Assembly: GCA_017935345.1 (NCBI GenBank)
Contig: JAGBHU010000044.1
Span: 310,001 to 374,000 of the forward strand
Source: Coprococcus sp.
GTDB lineage: Bacteria > Bacillota > Clostridia > Lachnospirales > Lachnospiraceae
Reading direction: 5' to 3'
DNA length: 64,000 bases
The notes below the pieces were generated by a model that made no database searches, had not been told where the DNA came from, and worked only from the letters and a program-made list of their open reading frames with translations. Shown piece by piece: positions 32,773 through 42,165 of the stretch. The position numbers and the translations under genes are program-made. Position 1 is the stretch's first letter; the number at the start of each line of letters is the position of its first letter.

Positions 32773-35184
32773 CTACATGACAAGGACAACCTCTGTGTTA
32801 TCTGTAAGCATCTCCTCCGGAATATAATCACCTTCCATAAGCTTTCCGTTTACAGAAAGGCTCTCGCATCCGTTCTCTTTATGCTCCGGATTTTCTACAA
32901 CAATGTGAAGATGTTTTCCACGGAAATCCTTTTCTATCTCAAAGCGCTCCCATTCCTTTGGAATAGAAGGGCTGATATGGAGTCCGTAAAAGTCAGGGCG
33001 CATACCCATAATTCCTTCAACACACCCTACCATAACTGTGGACGCTGTTCCTGTAAGCCAGTGTACATGGGAACGTCCGAAATATGGACTTGCTTTTCCC
33101 TCTGTAAACTGTCCATAGCAGTATGGCTCCAGCACTCTGACATCCGCTCTGTCATTCTGGGCTGCCGGTGCATTTTCCATGAAATATGTAAATGCCCTGT
33201 CTCCCTTTCCTCTTAATGCCTCTGCCAAAATAATCCATCCCTGTGACTGAGAAAAGATACCGGAATTTTCTTTACTTCCCTGATTATAAATAACAGCAAG
33301 CGCGCCTTCAAAGGCATGTGCATGGTATGGCGGATCCATCAGAATTGCACCATACTCTGTGTTTAAGCGGTTGTATACGTTGTCCATGGCAAGCTCTGCC
33401 TGCTTATCTGAGGCATATCCGCTGATGACACTCCAGCTCTGTGGATTGAGCCACATATTTGCCTCCACATCATCACGATTTCCGATAACCTCTCCCGCCT
33501 CTGTATATCCACGGATAAAGCGGTCCTCGTTCCAGCAGAATTCTTCAATTCGCTGTCCGAGCTTTTCCTGAATCTCATCAAGGTATTTCATATATTCCTC
33601 ATCCTTCTTGTATTCTGCAAATTTTCTCAGAACCGTCATGGCATAGTAGAACTGGAAAGCCACAAAGGAGGACTCTCCATCTGCTCCAAGGCGAAGGCAG
33701 TCATTCCAGTCTGCATAAAGTCCTGCAGGCATGCCGTGAATACCCAGATGGTTCATTGAAAAGTCTATGGCACGTTTTAAATGCTCATAAACGGTACCCC
33801 CATCCTTATTTGCAAACGGAATAACCTCGTCAACAAAGGCAAGATTTCCGGATTCTGAAATATATTTATAAACTGTCGGGAACAGCCACAATGCATCATC
33901 TGCACGATATGCCGGATGACCTGTTTCTTTTCTATATGATTCATCATCCGGTGTGTCCTCATGTCCTGCATTGTGATTGAATTTTACAAGTGGAAGTCCA
34001 CCGCCATTGTCAACCTGTGCCGAAAGCATAAATCTTATCTTTTCTACCGCCATTTCCGGCGCCAGATGAATCACGCCCTGTATATCCTGAACAGTGTCAC
34101 GATACCCATAACCATTCCGAAGTCCACAGTAGAAAAAGGATGCAGCTCTTGACCAGATAAATGTCATAAAGCAGTTGTAAGCATTCCATGTATTGATCAT
34201 GGTGTTAAACTCACTGCTTGGTGTTTTAACCTGAAAATGAGAAAGCTTTCCATGCCAGAAGGTAATCAGCTCTTGAATCTTCTCATCACATACCTTCTTT
34301 GTATCCTGATAAAGAGATAAAATCTCTGCAGCCTCACTGTCATATTTCATTCCAAGCACAAATGCAATCTGTTTTTCTTCACCGGGCTTTAGGTGCAGAA
34401 CGGTTGACAGTCCGCCACAGCTGTTCCTGTTATAGTTCATCTCACCGCTTAGCGCTCCGCTTTCTACTCCAATCGGATTTCCATAGCTTCTGTATCTGCC
34501 GATAAATTTATCCTTGTCACCACAGTATGAAGAAACAGGCGCACCTGCAAGACCAAAAAATCTCTCGATAACAACCTTGTCATCAACATCATTTCCTGCT
34601 TCCAGTGCATCAAGATTTCCATGCACCTGCTGGCAAATACGATTCTCATGAAAGACTGTTCTTGTGATAAACTGTGAATACTGCAAATTTACCTGATCCT
34701 GCTCGTAATTGTTGTTATTGGTAAACTCTGCATACCCTGTAATTGTCAAATCGCGTTCACGGTCAGACTCATTTACCACCTTCAGATTCCAGACCTCGTA
34801 GGAACAGTCTAGAGGGACAAAATAACGTGCCTCCGATTTTATTCCGCTGTACCCTGCAAGCATTCTCGTATATGCAGTTCCATGACAGCATTTGCTCTCG
34901 TAGGTGTCAAGATTTTTTCCCACCGGCTGCCATGATGCTGACCAGTAATCCTTACTTTCATTATCACGAATATAAATATAGCGGCCCGGCTGGTCAAAAT
35001 TATTAAATACATATCTTAGAATACGTCCGTTTGCGCCTGATTTTGCAAAGCTGTATCCACCTGCGTTATTCGAAATAATTGCCCCATACTCAGGAGAACC
35101 CAGGTAGTTTGCCCAAGGCGCCGGCGTATCCGGTCTTGTAATTACATATTCTCTTTTCTCATCATCAAAATATCCGTACTGCAT
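32773..35184 (-). CDS. GH94 disaccharide phosphorylase (cellobiose/chitobiose phosphorylase group)
   Basis: 803 aa, the length of cellobiose and chitobiose phosphorylases. The start MQYGYFDDEKREYVITRPDT and NYLGSPEYGAIISNNAGGYSF are typical GH94 openings; the (alpha/alpha)6 barrel carries YADWNDCLRLG at about residues 490-500, where the catalytic acid Asp sits. The C-terminus has HWLTGTASTVMVGCVEGIMG. The enzyme cleaves a beta-linked disaccharide with phosphate to give an alpha-hexose-1-phosphate. The PGRYIYIRD and SASWQPV segments resemble the chitobiose/cellobionate branch as much as the cellobiose one, so the sugar is not settled. GGGAGG 5 nt before ATG 35184. No signal peptide: cytosolic. 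It starts 10 bp after the stop of the second GH94 gene. Confidence 0.85.
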   Translation of the reverse strand: MQYGYFDDEKREYVITRPDTPAPWANYLGSPEYGAIISNNAGGYSFAKSGANGRILRYVFNNFDQPGRYIYIRDNESKDYWSASWQPVGKNLDTYESKCCHGTAYTRMLAGYSGIKSEARYFVPLDCSYEVWNLKVVNESDRERDLTITGYAEFTNNNNYEQDQVNLQYSQFITRTVFHENRICQQVHGNLDALEAGNDVDDKVVIERFFGLAGAPVSSYCGDKDKFIGRYRSYGNPIGVESGALSGEMNYNRNSCGGLSTVLHLKPGEEKQIAFVLGMKYDSEAAEILSLYQDTKKVCDEKIQELITFWHGKLSHFQVKTPSSEFNTMINTWNAYNCFMTFIWSRAASFFYCGLRNGYGYRDTVQDIQGVIHLAPEMAVEKIRFMLSAQVDNGGGLPLVKFNHNAGHEDTPDDESYRKETGHPAYRADDALWLFPTVYKYISESGNLAFVDEVIPFANKDGGTVYEHLKRAIDFSMNHLGIHGMPAGLYADWNDCLRLGADGESSFVAFQFYYAMTVLRKFAEYKKDEEYMKYLDEIQEKLGQRIEEFCWNEDRFIRGYTEAGEVIGNRDDVEANMWLNPQSWSVISGYASDKQAELAMDNVYNRLNTEYGAILMDPPYHAHAFEGALAVIYNQGSKENSGIFSQSQGWIILAEALRGKGDRAFTYFMENAPAAQNDRADVRVLEPYCYGQFTEGKASPYFGRSHVHWLTGTASTVMVGCVEGIMGMRPDFYGLHISPSIPKEWERFEIEKDFRGKHLHIVVENPEHKENGCESLSVNGKLMEGDYIPEEMLTDNTEVVLVM

Positions 35185-35194
35185 ATGAACCTCC

Positions 35195-37897
35195 CTATAC
35201 AAGTTTTATCTGAATTTTCGGAACTTTTTCTGTTTCTTCAAGGAATGAGCGGGAAATTTCAGCCTGTCTTCCATCCTGCGAAACAGTAATCCATGAAACA
35301 TTTTCATCGACGGAAATACGATATTCTCCATAATCCTTTCTGTCAGGATTGTGATATTCAATCTCAAGCTCTTTTCCTGCGTAAGTTAAACGCATGGAGG
35401 CGATTCCCGCCTCATCAAACTGTTCCTTCACAAGCTTTGGTTCGAGAACCAGATTTCCAAGCTCGCCTCTGATACCAAATGCCTCCGTGATAACGGTCAT
35501 CATATACCAGCTTGCCGCACCTGTAAGATAAGAATACATTCCTCTTCCCTCATTGTTGAAATACTCCGGTATTCCAGGGAAAAGCTTACTTGTCTCAAAA
35601 TTCAGGGAAACATCAGCCAGCGTCTTTAAGGTCTCATATCCTTCTTTTACCATCCCATTTTTATAAAGCGCATTTGCAAACATGACTGTCATATGGGAAA
35701 ATACTGCACCGTTTTCCTTTTCACCATAGGCAAATCCAAACATACGACCCATGTCATATTTTTCTTCTTCAAAATCCGTATTGATACGGTATCCGCCAAT
35801 AGCTGCCTCATAGAGATATTTTTTGGCACTCCTGCTTACGGAAAGCATCTGTTCCGGCGTAGCTGTTTTACTCATCAGTGCAAATACCTGTCCTGTGAGC
35901 ATCATACGAACCTGATTTCCAAATACGCCCTCTGCCTTATTTCCATGATTATCATAATAACTGTTAAACCAGCCATCTCCATTGCTGTCTGTTACCCATT
36001 CGGTTTTTCTGATGTGCTCCATCATCCATGCAGCTTTCTTCTCAAGATTTTCTGCCAGCTCCATGATATCAACGGAAACCTTCTCACCACTTATATCATG
36101 GCGGCAACGAACAACAAACTGCTCCAGTGCTTTATGCTTTCCTTCAATGCTGTCATAGAGCTTTTCATCTGATGCTCCGGCAATAAAATCTGCCAGCTCC
36201 TTAAGAATCATAACCTGTTCCCTGCCACATTTCTCCTTCAGCATACGGGCACAGTAAGCAAGCTGCTGCAAATTGCCGGCATATGCGCATGTAAAGGCAA
36301 CGCTCTCACCACGTTCCTCTGCCATGTCAAGAGCATCATTCCAGTCAGCCCCGCGAAGTCTTATATGATTGTGCTCGCCAACTTCATAGAAGGAGCAGAG
36401 ATTCTGCAAAAGCAGATGCTCAAGAACAGTACCCTTGTAGACCTCTCCCTTTTCATCCTTCTGCCAGCAGCCATATTCCTTATTCCAGTCCTCATCAATG
36501 GCAGTGCCACGTTCAACCTGTCTGTCCTTAAAATATGCTGCCTCCTGATTTAAAATATCAAGGTCGCCTGTCTGGTCAATATAAAATTTTGTCGTCATAA
36601 ACGGCCATACGCCATGGTCCATCCACACACGGGTAATATTATTTCTGTCTGCAACAAATTCACCCTGTTTTTCTCCAATAATCGTAGCATTTGTTCCGTC
36701 AATTCTGACTCCTGCATAATTGTCAAGAATCATCTGTCTGACACCGCCCGGATTCATCATCAGAAGTGCAAGGCAATCCTGCCACAAATCTCTCCATCCG
36801 CGGCCGCCCTTTCCATAATCATGATATGGAAGGAACGAGCATCCAAACACACGCCTTAAAAATGGCTGGAAGCTGACCCAACGCATATAATTATCAAAAT
36901 TTTTGTCTCCTGTATGGTAAAATACATTTACCTGTTCCTGCCAGTATTCCTTCACCTGTTTGAGTTGCTGCTCCACAAGCTCCTTTGTCTGAAGTGCGCT
37001 TAAAGCGTCATTTACCTCTTCTTCACGTTCCGTTGCTCCGATGATTACTGTGAAACAGGCTTCCTCTCCTGCTGCAAGCGCCTGCTTTTCAAAGCAGATA
37101 CCTCCAAGTGCCTCTTTGCCTGATGCTGCTTCTCCTGCTGCCTTTGGGCATCTGTTTTCCAAAAGTGCTCTTGGTCTTGTAAAGGTTCCACCCTCTCCAA
37201 GGAAATCCTCTACCACAGGATAAAAGCCCGCCGGTTTCTTTCCTGTACCTGTAATTCCACAAACAAAATATGTAATCCTGTTTTTCTGATGTCCTCTCTC
37301 ATCAAAGGAAAGCGTCGGTCTGACAAAAACACCATGCTCTGTGGTTTTAATACGATGTAACAGTGATGTCACATGCCTGTGGTCACGGATATTGTCAGCA
37401 CTTCTTCCGTATATTGGAACTGCTGCAACAGGAGTAAATGTCACCGTCTCATCTCCTGTATTTTTAATCGTTACCGCCATGACCTCTACATTACAATCCT
37501 GTGGAACAAAGGACTCCACAACTGCCTGAAGCGGATAATGTTTTGATTTTCTGGTTATGCTGTGCCACATCAGCCCTGCCGTCATAGAACTTTCGTCCTG
37601 CATATCCGTAAATTTATCCGCTTCCTGTTCTGCCGACTGACCCACTGCTGACCAGATGCCTTCTCCTTCAACGACACACCAGAAATTTCTGGTAGAACGA
37701 TTGTTATGCAAATTCTCCACGGAAACAGGCTCCAGAATAAATGTATTCTGGTTTATCTTGCTGTCCCCTCCAAGATTTGGTGTTACTACGCTCTTAATCC
37801 CCTTTTCACCGGCAACCGGAAAATATAAATAGCTGTAATTTTCCGGAGTAGAAAGTGTGAAGGTGCCCTGCTCGTCTAAAAATTTAACTGTATTCAT
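35195..37897 (-). CDS. GH94-type phosphorylase, laminaribiose-phosphorylase-like
   Basis: 900 aa, cytosolic. Opening with VKFLDEQGTFTLSTPENYSY and YLYFPVAGEKGIKSVVTPN is that of the longer GH94 group near 900 aa, which includes laminaribiose phosphorylases. Catalytic region RGADWNDALDMAEERGES has the ADWND motif at about 517-521; PYHDYGKGGRGWRDLWQD and GSFMT-like FSHMTVMFANALY are barrel landmarks, and phosphate-site residues lie near the C-terminal GAASWYMMTV. Substrate specificity (beta-1,3 versus beta-1,4 or other) is inferred from size and opening only. AGGAGG lies 5 nt before ATG 37897; the frame is open 69 bp further up but overlaps the repeat element. It is the first gene of the two-gene operon. 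Confidence 0.8.
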   Translation of the reverse strand: MNTVKFLDEQGTFTLSTPENYSYLYFPVAGEKGIKSVVTPNLGGDSKINQNTFILEPVSVENLHNNRSTRNFWCVVEGEGIWSAVGQSAEQEADKFTDMQDESSMTAGLMWHSITRKSKHYPLQAVVESFVPQDCNVEVMAVTIKNTGDETVTFTPVAAVPIYGRSADNIRDHRHVTSLLHRIKTTEHGVFVRPTLSFDERGHQKNRITYFVCGITGTGKKPAGFYPVVEDFLGEGGTFTRPRALLENRCPKAAGEAASGKEALGGICFEKQALAAGEEACFTVIIGATEREEEVNDALSALQTKELVEQQLKQVKEYWQEQVNVFYHTGDKNFDNYMRWVSFQPFLRRVFGCSFLPYHDYGKGGRGWRDLWQDCLALLMMNPGGVRQMILDNYAGVRIDGTNATIIGEKQGEFVADRNNITRVWMDHGVWPFMTTKFYIDQTGDLDILNQEAAYFKDRQVERGTAIDEDWNKEYGCWQKDEKGEVYKGTVLEHLLLQNLCSFYEVGEHNHIRLRGADWNDALDMAEERGESVAFTCAYAGNLQQLAYCARMLKEKCGREQVMILKELADFIAGASDEKLYDSIEGKHKALEQFVVRCRHDISGEKVSVDIMELAENLEKKAAWMMEHIRKTEWVTDSNGDGWFNSYYDNHGNKAEGVFGNQVRMMLTGQVFALMSKTATPEQMLSVSRSAKKYLYEAAIGGYRINTDFEEEKYDMGRMFGFAYGEKENGAVFSHMTVMFANALYKNGMVKEGYETLKTLADVSLNFETSKLFPGIPEYFNNEGRGMYSYLTGAASWYMMTVITEAFGIRGELGNLVLEPKLVKEQFDEAGIASMRLTYAGKELEIEYHNPDRKDYGEYRISVDENVSWITVSQDGRQAEISRSFLEETEKVPKIQIKLV

Positions 37898-37919
37898 ATA
37901 ACCCTCCTGTTGTATTATT

Positions 37920-38063
37920 TGTAACTGTTCAGAGCCAAGCGATTTATAGATAAAAATGCGAATCAAGCTTGCTTAAATGAGCATTTTTTATCTGTAAATC
38001 ATTTGACGGATACGCCACACCGAGAAAATGGAACATTTTCGAGGTTGGCTCTGAACAGTTACA
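37920..38063. mobile_element. 144-bp MITE-like element with 19-bp terminal inverted repeats and 6-bp target duplication
   Basis: Ends TGTAACTGTTCAGAGCCAA (37920-37938) and its exact reverse complement (38045-38063). ATTATT flanks it on both sides (37914-37919 and 38064-38069), like a 6-bp target site duplication. Inside are two further hairpins: GATTTATAGATAAAAATGC with GCATTTTTTATCTGTAAATC around a loop with an AAGCTT core, and CGAGAAAATG-GAA-CATTTTCG. No coding capacity. It sits 14 bp upstream of the AGGAGG of the first GH94 gene, so it is in the leader or promoter of that operon. Confidence 0.7.
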
Positions 38064-38103
38064 ATTATTGATAGATTCATCATATTCTTTTATCGCAAAG
38101 CAA

Positions 38104-38123
38104 TATATCAGAATGTTGATATA
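38104..38123. promoter_or_regulatory. Palindrome TATATCA-N6-TGATATA, possible operator of the GH94 operon
   Basis: Perfect 7-6-7 inverted repeat, 41 bp upstream of the MITE-like element and about 206 bp before the GH94 start. Its size suits a dimeric repressor site. It lies between the GH94 operon and the stop of the aryl-CoA ligase gene (38186), all on the minus strand. Confidence 0.35.
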
Positions 38124-38185
38124 AAATACATAATATTGTCATAAGCAGAAAGATTACCTTTACAGGACTGGGTGGAGGAACATTT

Positions 38186-39421
38186 CTACTCATATCTTTC
38201 ATCGATAACACGTTTTGTTTTCTTTTCACTTCTAGGAAGTACACCAACCTCTACCACCTTTACAAGTGGTGTAAAGCCAATACGGCTCTTTACTTTGTCT
38301 GCAATAGCCTTCGATAAGTCGTTAAAATCTACGCTTCCGTTTGTCTCAACGTAAATTCTCATAGTGTCCTTTCCATCCAGATGAGATATTCTAATCTGGT
38401 ATTCGCTGGATAATTCCGGAAATTCCTTCAAAACCTCTTCAATCTGGCTAGGGAAAACATTTACTCCCTTAATTTTTATCATATCATCCGTTCTTCCCAT
38501 AATAACATCAAGTCTTGGATGCTTACATCCACACGGGCATTCTCCCGGAATAATCCTTGACAGATCATGTGTACGGTAACGTATCAGCGGAGCCCCCTCT
38601 TTAACAAGGGTAGAAATAACGATTTCTCCCATTTCTCCATCCGGTACCGGCTTTAGGGTTACAGGATCAACGATTTCTATATAAATATAGTCATCCCAAT
38701 AATGCATTCCCGTATCATATTTACAATTGATTCCGATACCCGGACCATATATTTCCGTAAGACCATAAATATCATATAATTCGATTCCAAGCTCTGACGA
38801 AATACGCTTACGCATCTTTTCTCCCCATCTCTCGGAACCAATCACACCCTTCTTAAGATGTATTTTATCATGAATCCCGCGTTTCTCTATCTCCTCTGCC
38901 AATAGAAGTGCATATGATGATGTTGCACAAAGAACCGTTGATTTCATATCCATCATCATCTTAAGCTGTTTTTCGGTATTACCGGGTCCCATCGGAATCA
39001 CCATAGCACCAAGCTTTTCTGCACCATTCTGGAATCCTATTCCTGCTGTCCATAAACCATAACCCGGTGTAATCTGAATCCTGTCTTCATTCGTTATCCC
39101 CGCCATCTCATAGCACCGCTTAAACATAATGGCCCAATCATCTACATCCTTCGCTGTATAAGGTATAATAACCGGAAGGCCTGTCGTTCCTGATGATGAA
39201 TGTATCCTTACAATATCTTTTTCAGGAGCTGTCATCAGTCCCAATGGATATGCATCCCGTAAATCTTTTTTCTCTGAAAATGGAAGCCTCTCAAATTCCT
39301 CTTGAGTGCTGATGCTTGTTATTCCCGCCTGCTCAAGCTTTTTACCATAGAAGCTGCCTGCATTTACAAGTGCTTCAATCTGTTTATTTACCTGACTAAT
39401 CTGCAATTCTGAAATGATCAT
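38186..39421 (-). CDS. Aryl-CoA ligase, phenylacetate-CoA ligase family
   Basis: 411 aa, AMP-forming adenylate enzyme (EC 6.2.1.30 type) that activates phenylacetate, indoleacetate or a relative as the CoA thioester. Motifs: HSSSGTTGLPVI (P-loop), IYGLTEIYGPG, RYRTHDLSRI and a C-terminal lid with DDMIKIKGVNVFPSQIE. Length is close to PaaK (about 430). AAGGAG lies 9 nt before ATG 39421; an upstream GTG is unlikely. It begins 36 bp after iorB stops, in one operon with iorA and iorB. In fermenting anaerobes arylpyruvate oxidation by IOR gives aryl-acetyl-CoA directly, so this ligase may run in reverse to gain ATP or may scavenge free acids. The symbol paaK is withheld because the substrate is open. 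Confidence 0.85.
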   Translation of the reverse strand: MIISELQISQVNKQIEALVNAGSFYGKKLEQAGITSISTQEEFERLPFSEKKDLRDAYPLGLMTAPEKDIVRIHSSSGTTGLPVIIPYTAKDVDDWAIMFKRCYEMAGITNEDRIQITPGYGLWTAGIGFQNGAEKLGAMVIPMGPGNTEKQLKMMMDMKSTVLCATSSYALLLAEEIEKRGIHDKIHLKKGVIGSERWGEKMRKRISSELGIELYDIYGLTEIYGPGIGINCKYDTGMHYWDDYIYIEIVDPVTLKPVPDGEMGEIVISTLVKEGAPLIRYRTHDLSRIIPGECPCGCKHPRLDVIMGRTDDMIKIKGVNVFPSQIEEVLKEFPELSSEYQIRISHLDGKDTMRIYVETNGSVDFNDLSKAIADKVKSRIGFTPLVKVVEVGVLPRSEKKTKRVIDERYE

Positions 39422-39457
39422 AATTCGTATCTCCTTGTTTTTTATTTGCACAACCTT

Positions 39458-40039
39458 TTATCTATGAAGCTCCACGTAATCAAGTGCCTTGAAATTCAAA
39501 TCGAGCAGCTTCTCAGGCAACCTTTTCATAAGAGCATTTCTTATATCCTCCTTGCTAAGTCCTATAACGCCTGTGGATACTGCTGCACCAAGAAGCAACA
39601 CATTAAGTACCTTTGAGGAACCCAGCTCCTCACATGCTTTGTCCGTATCAATAACAATCGTATTATCAACGTTTCTCTTTATATATTCTATCATACTCTC
39701 CCCATTATAGCAGGAATCTGTCAATGACGAAGTTACAGGCATAATCGCTCTGCTGCTTACAACGACAGTTCCATTCCTTTTTAAATATGGAAGCATCCTG
39801 ACTGTTTCTCCCGGTTCAAAACCAAGTATGATATCCGCAGTATTTTGGGCTATCATGGGTGAATAAACATTCTCACCCATTCTTAAATGGCTGAATACAC
39901 TTCCTCCACGTTGAGCCATACCAATGGTCTCTGCACTCATTACAGGGATTCCTTTTTCCATTGCTGCGGCGGCAATAAGCTTTGAGGCAAGAACCGTTCC
40001 CTGACCGCCTACACCACAAAGAACAATATTCTTATTCAT
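39458..40039 (-). CDS. iorB: Indolepyruvate:ferredoxin oxidoreductase, beta subunit
   Basis: 193 aa gamma-type domain of the 2-oxoacid:ferredoxin oxidoreductase family. NIVLCGVGGQGTVLASKLIA is the characteristic opening, followed by SAETIGMAQRGGSVFSHLR, which contacts the partner. Works with IorA to convert indolepyruvate and other arylpyruvates to aryl-acetyl-CoA and reduced ferredoxin. Its ATG overlaps the iorA stop by 8 bp, so translation is coupled. Cytosolic. Confidence 0.93.
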   Translation of the reverse strand: MNKNIVLCGVGGQGTVLASKLIAAAAMEKGIPVMSAETIGMAQRGGSVFSHLRMGENVYSPMIAQNTADIILGFEPGETVRMLPYLKRNGTVVVSSRAIMPVTSSLTDSCYNGESMIEYIKRNVDNTIVIDTDKACEELGSSKVLNVLLLGAAVSTGVIGLSKEDIRNALMKRLPEKLLDLNFKALDYVELHR

Positions 40040-41897
40040 GCGACTGCCCCCCTTCTGCCTTTCCGCCTTCTATTGCCTGTACCGGACAAAGTTGACTGCA
40101 TAATGTACATCCCGTACATAAGCTCTCATCTATTGCCACCTTTCCGTTTTCTATAAACAGGGCAGGACAGCCTATTTCTTTTATACATTTTCGGCAGTTT
40201 ATACACTTCTCAGTATTGATATGCATACAGCCTGATGCCTTAACAATCGCTATACACGGAGCTTTAAATATAATTGCTTTCACGCCTGATTCATCCGCTA
40301 CTCTTTTTACTGTTTCCACCGCCTGACTGTATTCAAACGGATTAACCGTTTCAACCGTTGTAAGTCCTATTCCTTTCAGCACTGATACGATGTCTATCTT
40401 TGCAACAATCTCACCCATCATTGTATGTCCCGTTCCCGGATGAGGCTGGTGTCCCGTCATTGCTGTAGTAGAATTATCAAGTATTATTAAAGTCATATCA
40501 GCCTGATTATACACTGCATTTATTACACTCGGAATAGCCGACGCAAAAAACGTGGAATCACCTACAAATGCAAAACAAGCTGTATCCTTCTCAATATGCC
40601 CTACTCCCTGTGCAATTCCAAGTCCTGCTCCCATACACAGACATGTATCTACCATATCAAGTGGCATCGCATTTCCCAATGTATAACAGCCTATATCACC
40701 ACAGAAAATAGTCTTTTTGCCTTTCATTGCCTGCTTTACCGCATAGAAAGACGCCCTGTGAGGACAACCTGCACATAATACAGGTGGTCTCACCGGAAGC
40801 TCGGGAGGTAAATCAGCAGAATCCATAGCAGCAGAATCCAACTCCTTTACAATCGCCTCTTCTGTTTCTCCCACAAAAGCCTTGATGCTTGCCATTACAC
40901 TATCTATCGTGTTTTCACCGGCATTTGCAACATGATGGGTCAGCTTACCATATATCTTAACTGGAAGCTGATATTTTCCTGCAATATAAGTAAGTGCTCT
41001 TTCGATAACCGGATCCAGCTCCTCTATACATAACACTTCATCCAAACCTTCAAGAAATCTTAAAGCCGCCTTTTCAGGAAACGGATGGGGAGTTGCCACC
41101 TTAAAGAGCTTAAGCATATTTTCGCATCCCATGGCTTCCATAGTATATGTAAAGCTTATGCCTCCTGTTGCAATACCGCGTCTGCTACCTTCCTGCTTGC
41201 CCTTTGCCGGAAAAATCTTATTTTTCCCATATTCGGAAAAATCCTCAGCCAATTTTACATTTCTTTCTTCTATTTTTTTATGGTTGGAATAAGACAATCT
41301 TGGAAATATAACCCATCTTTTTGAATCTTTTACAAATCCCTCAGGAGCTATTTTTCTATATTCATTTTCATCCTTTATTTCAATTGAGGCATATCCGTGA
41401 CACACTCTGGTAGTAGGTCTTAAAAAAACCGGTGTATGATATTTTTCCGAATAATCGAATGCTTCCTGAACCATCTCATATGCTTCCTGTGCTGAAACCG
41501 GATCAAAGCATGGCAGCTTGGAAAATATTGAAAACTGCCTTGTATCCTGCTCTGTCTGCGAAGAAATCGGACCCGGATCATCGGCCACCAGAATGACCAT
41601 TCCGCCTTTTACTCCTATGTATTCCAGACTCATCAACGGGTCAGCCGCTACATTTAGACCAACCTGTTTCATCGTAACCATAACACGGGCGCCTGCATAT
41701 GCCGCTCCGGCAGCGACTTCCATGGCAACCTTTTCATTTACCGACCACTCAACGTAACAATCATTTGTCCTCTTCTTTGCAACCGTTTCAAGAACCTCTG
41801 TTGAAGGTGTTCCCGGATATCCGGATATCAGATTAACACCTGCGGCAATAGCACCCATTGCAATTGCTTCATTTCCCATTAAAAATTCTGTATGCAT
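40032..41897 (-). CDS. iorA: Indolepyruvate:ferredoxin oxidoreductase, alpha subunit
   Basis: 621 aa. The N-terminal pyrimidine-binding domain has LISGYPGTPSTEVLETVAK; the TPP domain (about 370-560) has CAGCPHRASFYAV, the GDIGCYTLG loop and a Mg/TPP site in FVGDSTFFASAIPSVINAVY with DNSTTAMTGHQPHPG; the C-terminus carries two 4Fe-4S clusters (CINCRKCIKEIGCP and CTGCTLCSQLCP). Normal length for IorA. AGGAG lies 7 nt before ATG 41897; the TTG further upstream is not supported. First gene of the iorA-iorB-ligase operon; the promoter lies in 41898-42078. Confidence 0.95.
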   Translation of the reverse strand: MHTEFLMGNEAIAMGAIAAGVNLISGYPGTPSTEVLETVAKKRTNDCYVEWSVNEKVAMEVAAGAAYAGARVMVTMKQVGLNVAADPLMSLEYIGVKGGMVILVADDPGPISSQTEQDTRQFSIFSKLPCFDPVSAQEAYEMVQEAFDYSEKYHTPVFLRPTTRVCHGYASIEIKDENEYRKIAPEGFVKDSKRWVIFPRLSYSNHKKIEERNVKLAEDFSEYGKNKIFPAKGKQEGSRRGIATGGISFTYTMEAMGCENMLKLFKVATPHPFPEKAALRFLEGLDEVLCIEELDPVIERALTYIAGKYQLPVKIYGKLTHHVANAGENTIDSVMASIKAFVGETEEAIVKELDSAAMDSADLPPELPVRPPVLCAGCPHRASFYAVKQAMKGKKTIFCGDIGCYTLGNAMPLDMVDTCLCMGAGLGIAQGVGHIEKDTACFAFVGDSTFFASAIPSVINAVYNQADMTLIILDNSTTAMTGHQPHPGTGHTMMGEIVAKIDIVSVLKGIGLTTVETVNPFEYSQAVETVKRVADESGVKAIIFKAPCIAIVKASGCMHINTEKCINCRKCIKEIGCPALFIENGKVAIDESLCTGCTLCSQLCPVQAIEGGKAEGGQSHE

Positions 41898-42078
41898 TAT
41901 TTCTCTCCTGTTTTTAGTCTGTCTATCAAGCAAACTTATTTTATCACACCTGTTGATAAATATCTATCATGAATCCTGTATTTATTGCCACCCAATCCTG
42001 AAAAAATAATACCCCTATGATGATTGGATACCCCGAACAGAATTTTTCCCTGCACATCCGGTGCCTGATTATAAAAAA

Positions 42079-42113
42079 ACTCCCCATACTAATCAGCATT
42101 AATATGGGGAGTT
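42079..42113 (-). terminator. Terminator of ppdK
   Basis: AACTCCCCATA pairs with TATGGGGAGTT over 11 bp around a 13-nt loop. On the minus strand it is followed by a TTTTTTT run. It lies 53 bp after the ppdK stop. Confidence 0.92.
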
Positions 42114-42165
42114 CAAATTTTTATCTAAGCAAAATCCTTAACTATCGAAATAGTCTGACGATTCA

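Noticed and set aside
37898..37966. N-terminal extension of the larger GH94 protein
   Set aside because: It would be translated from the end of the MITE-like element; AGGAGG is directly before ATG 37897.
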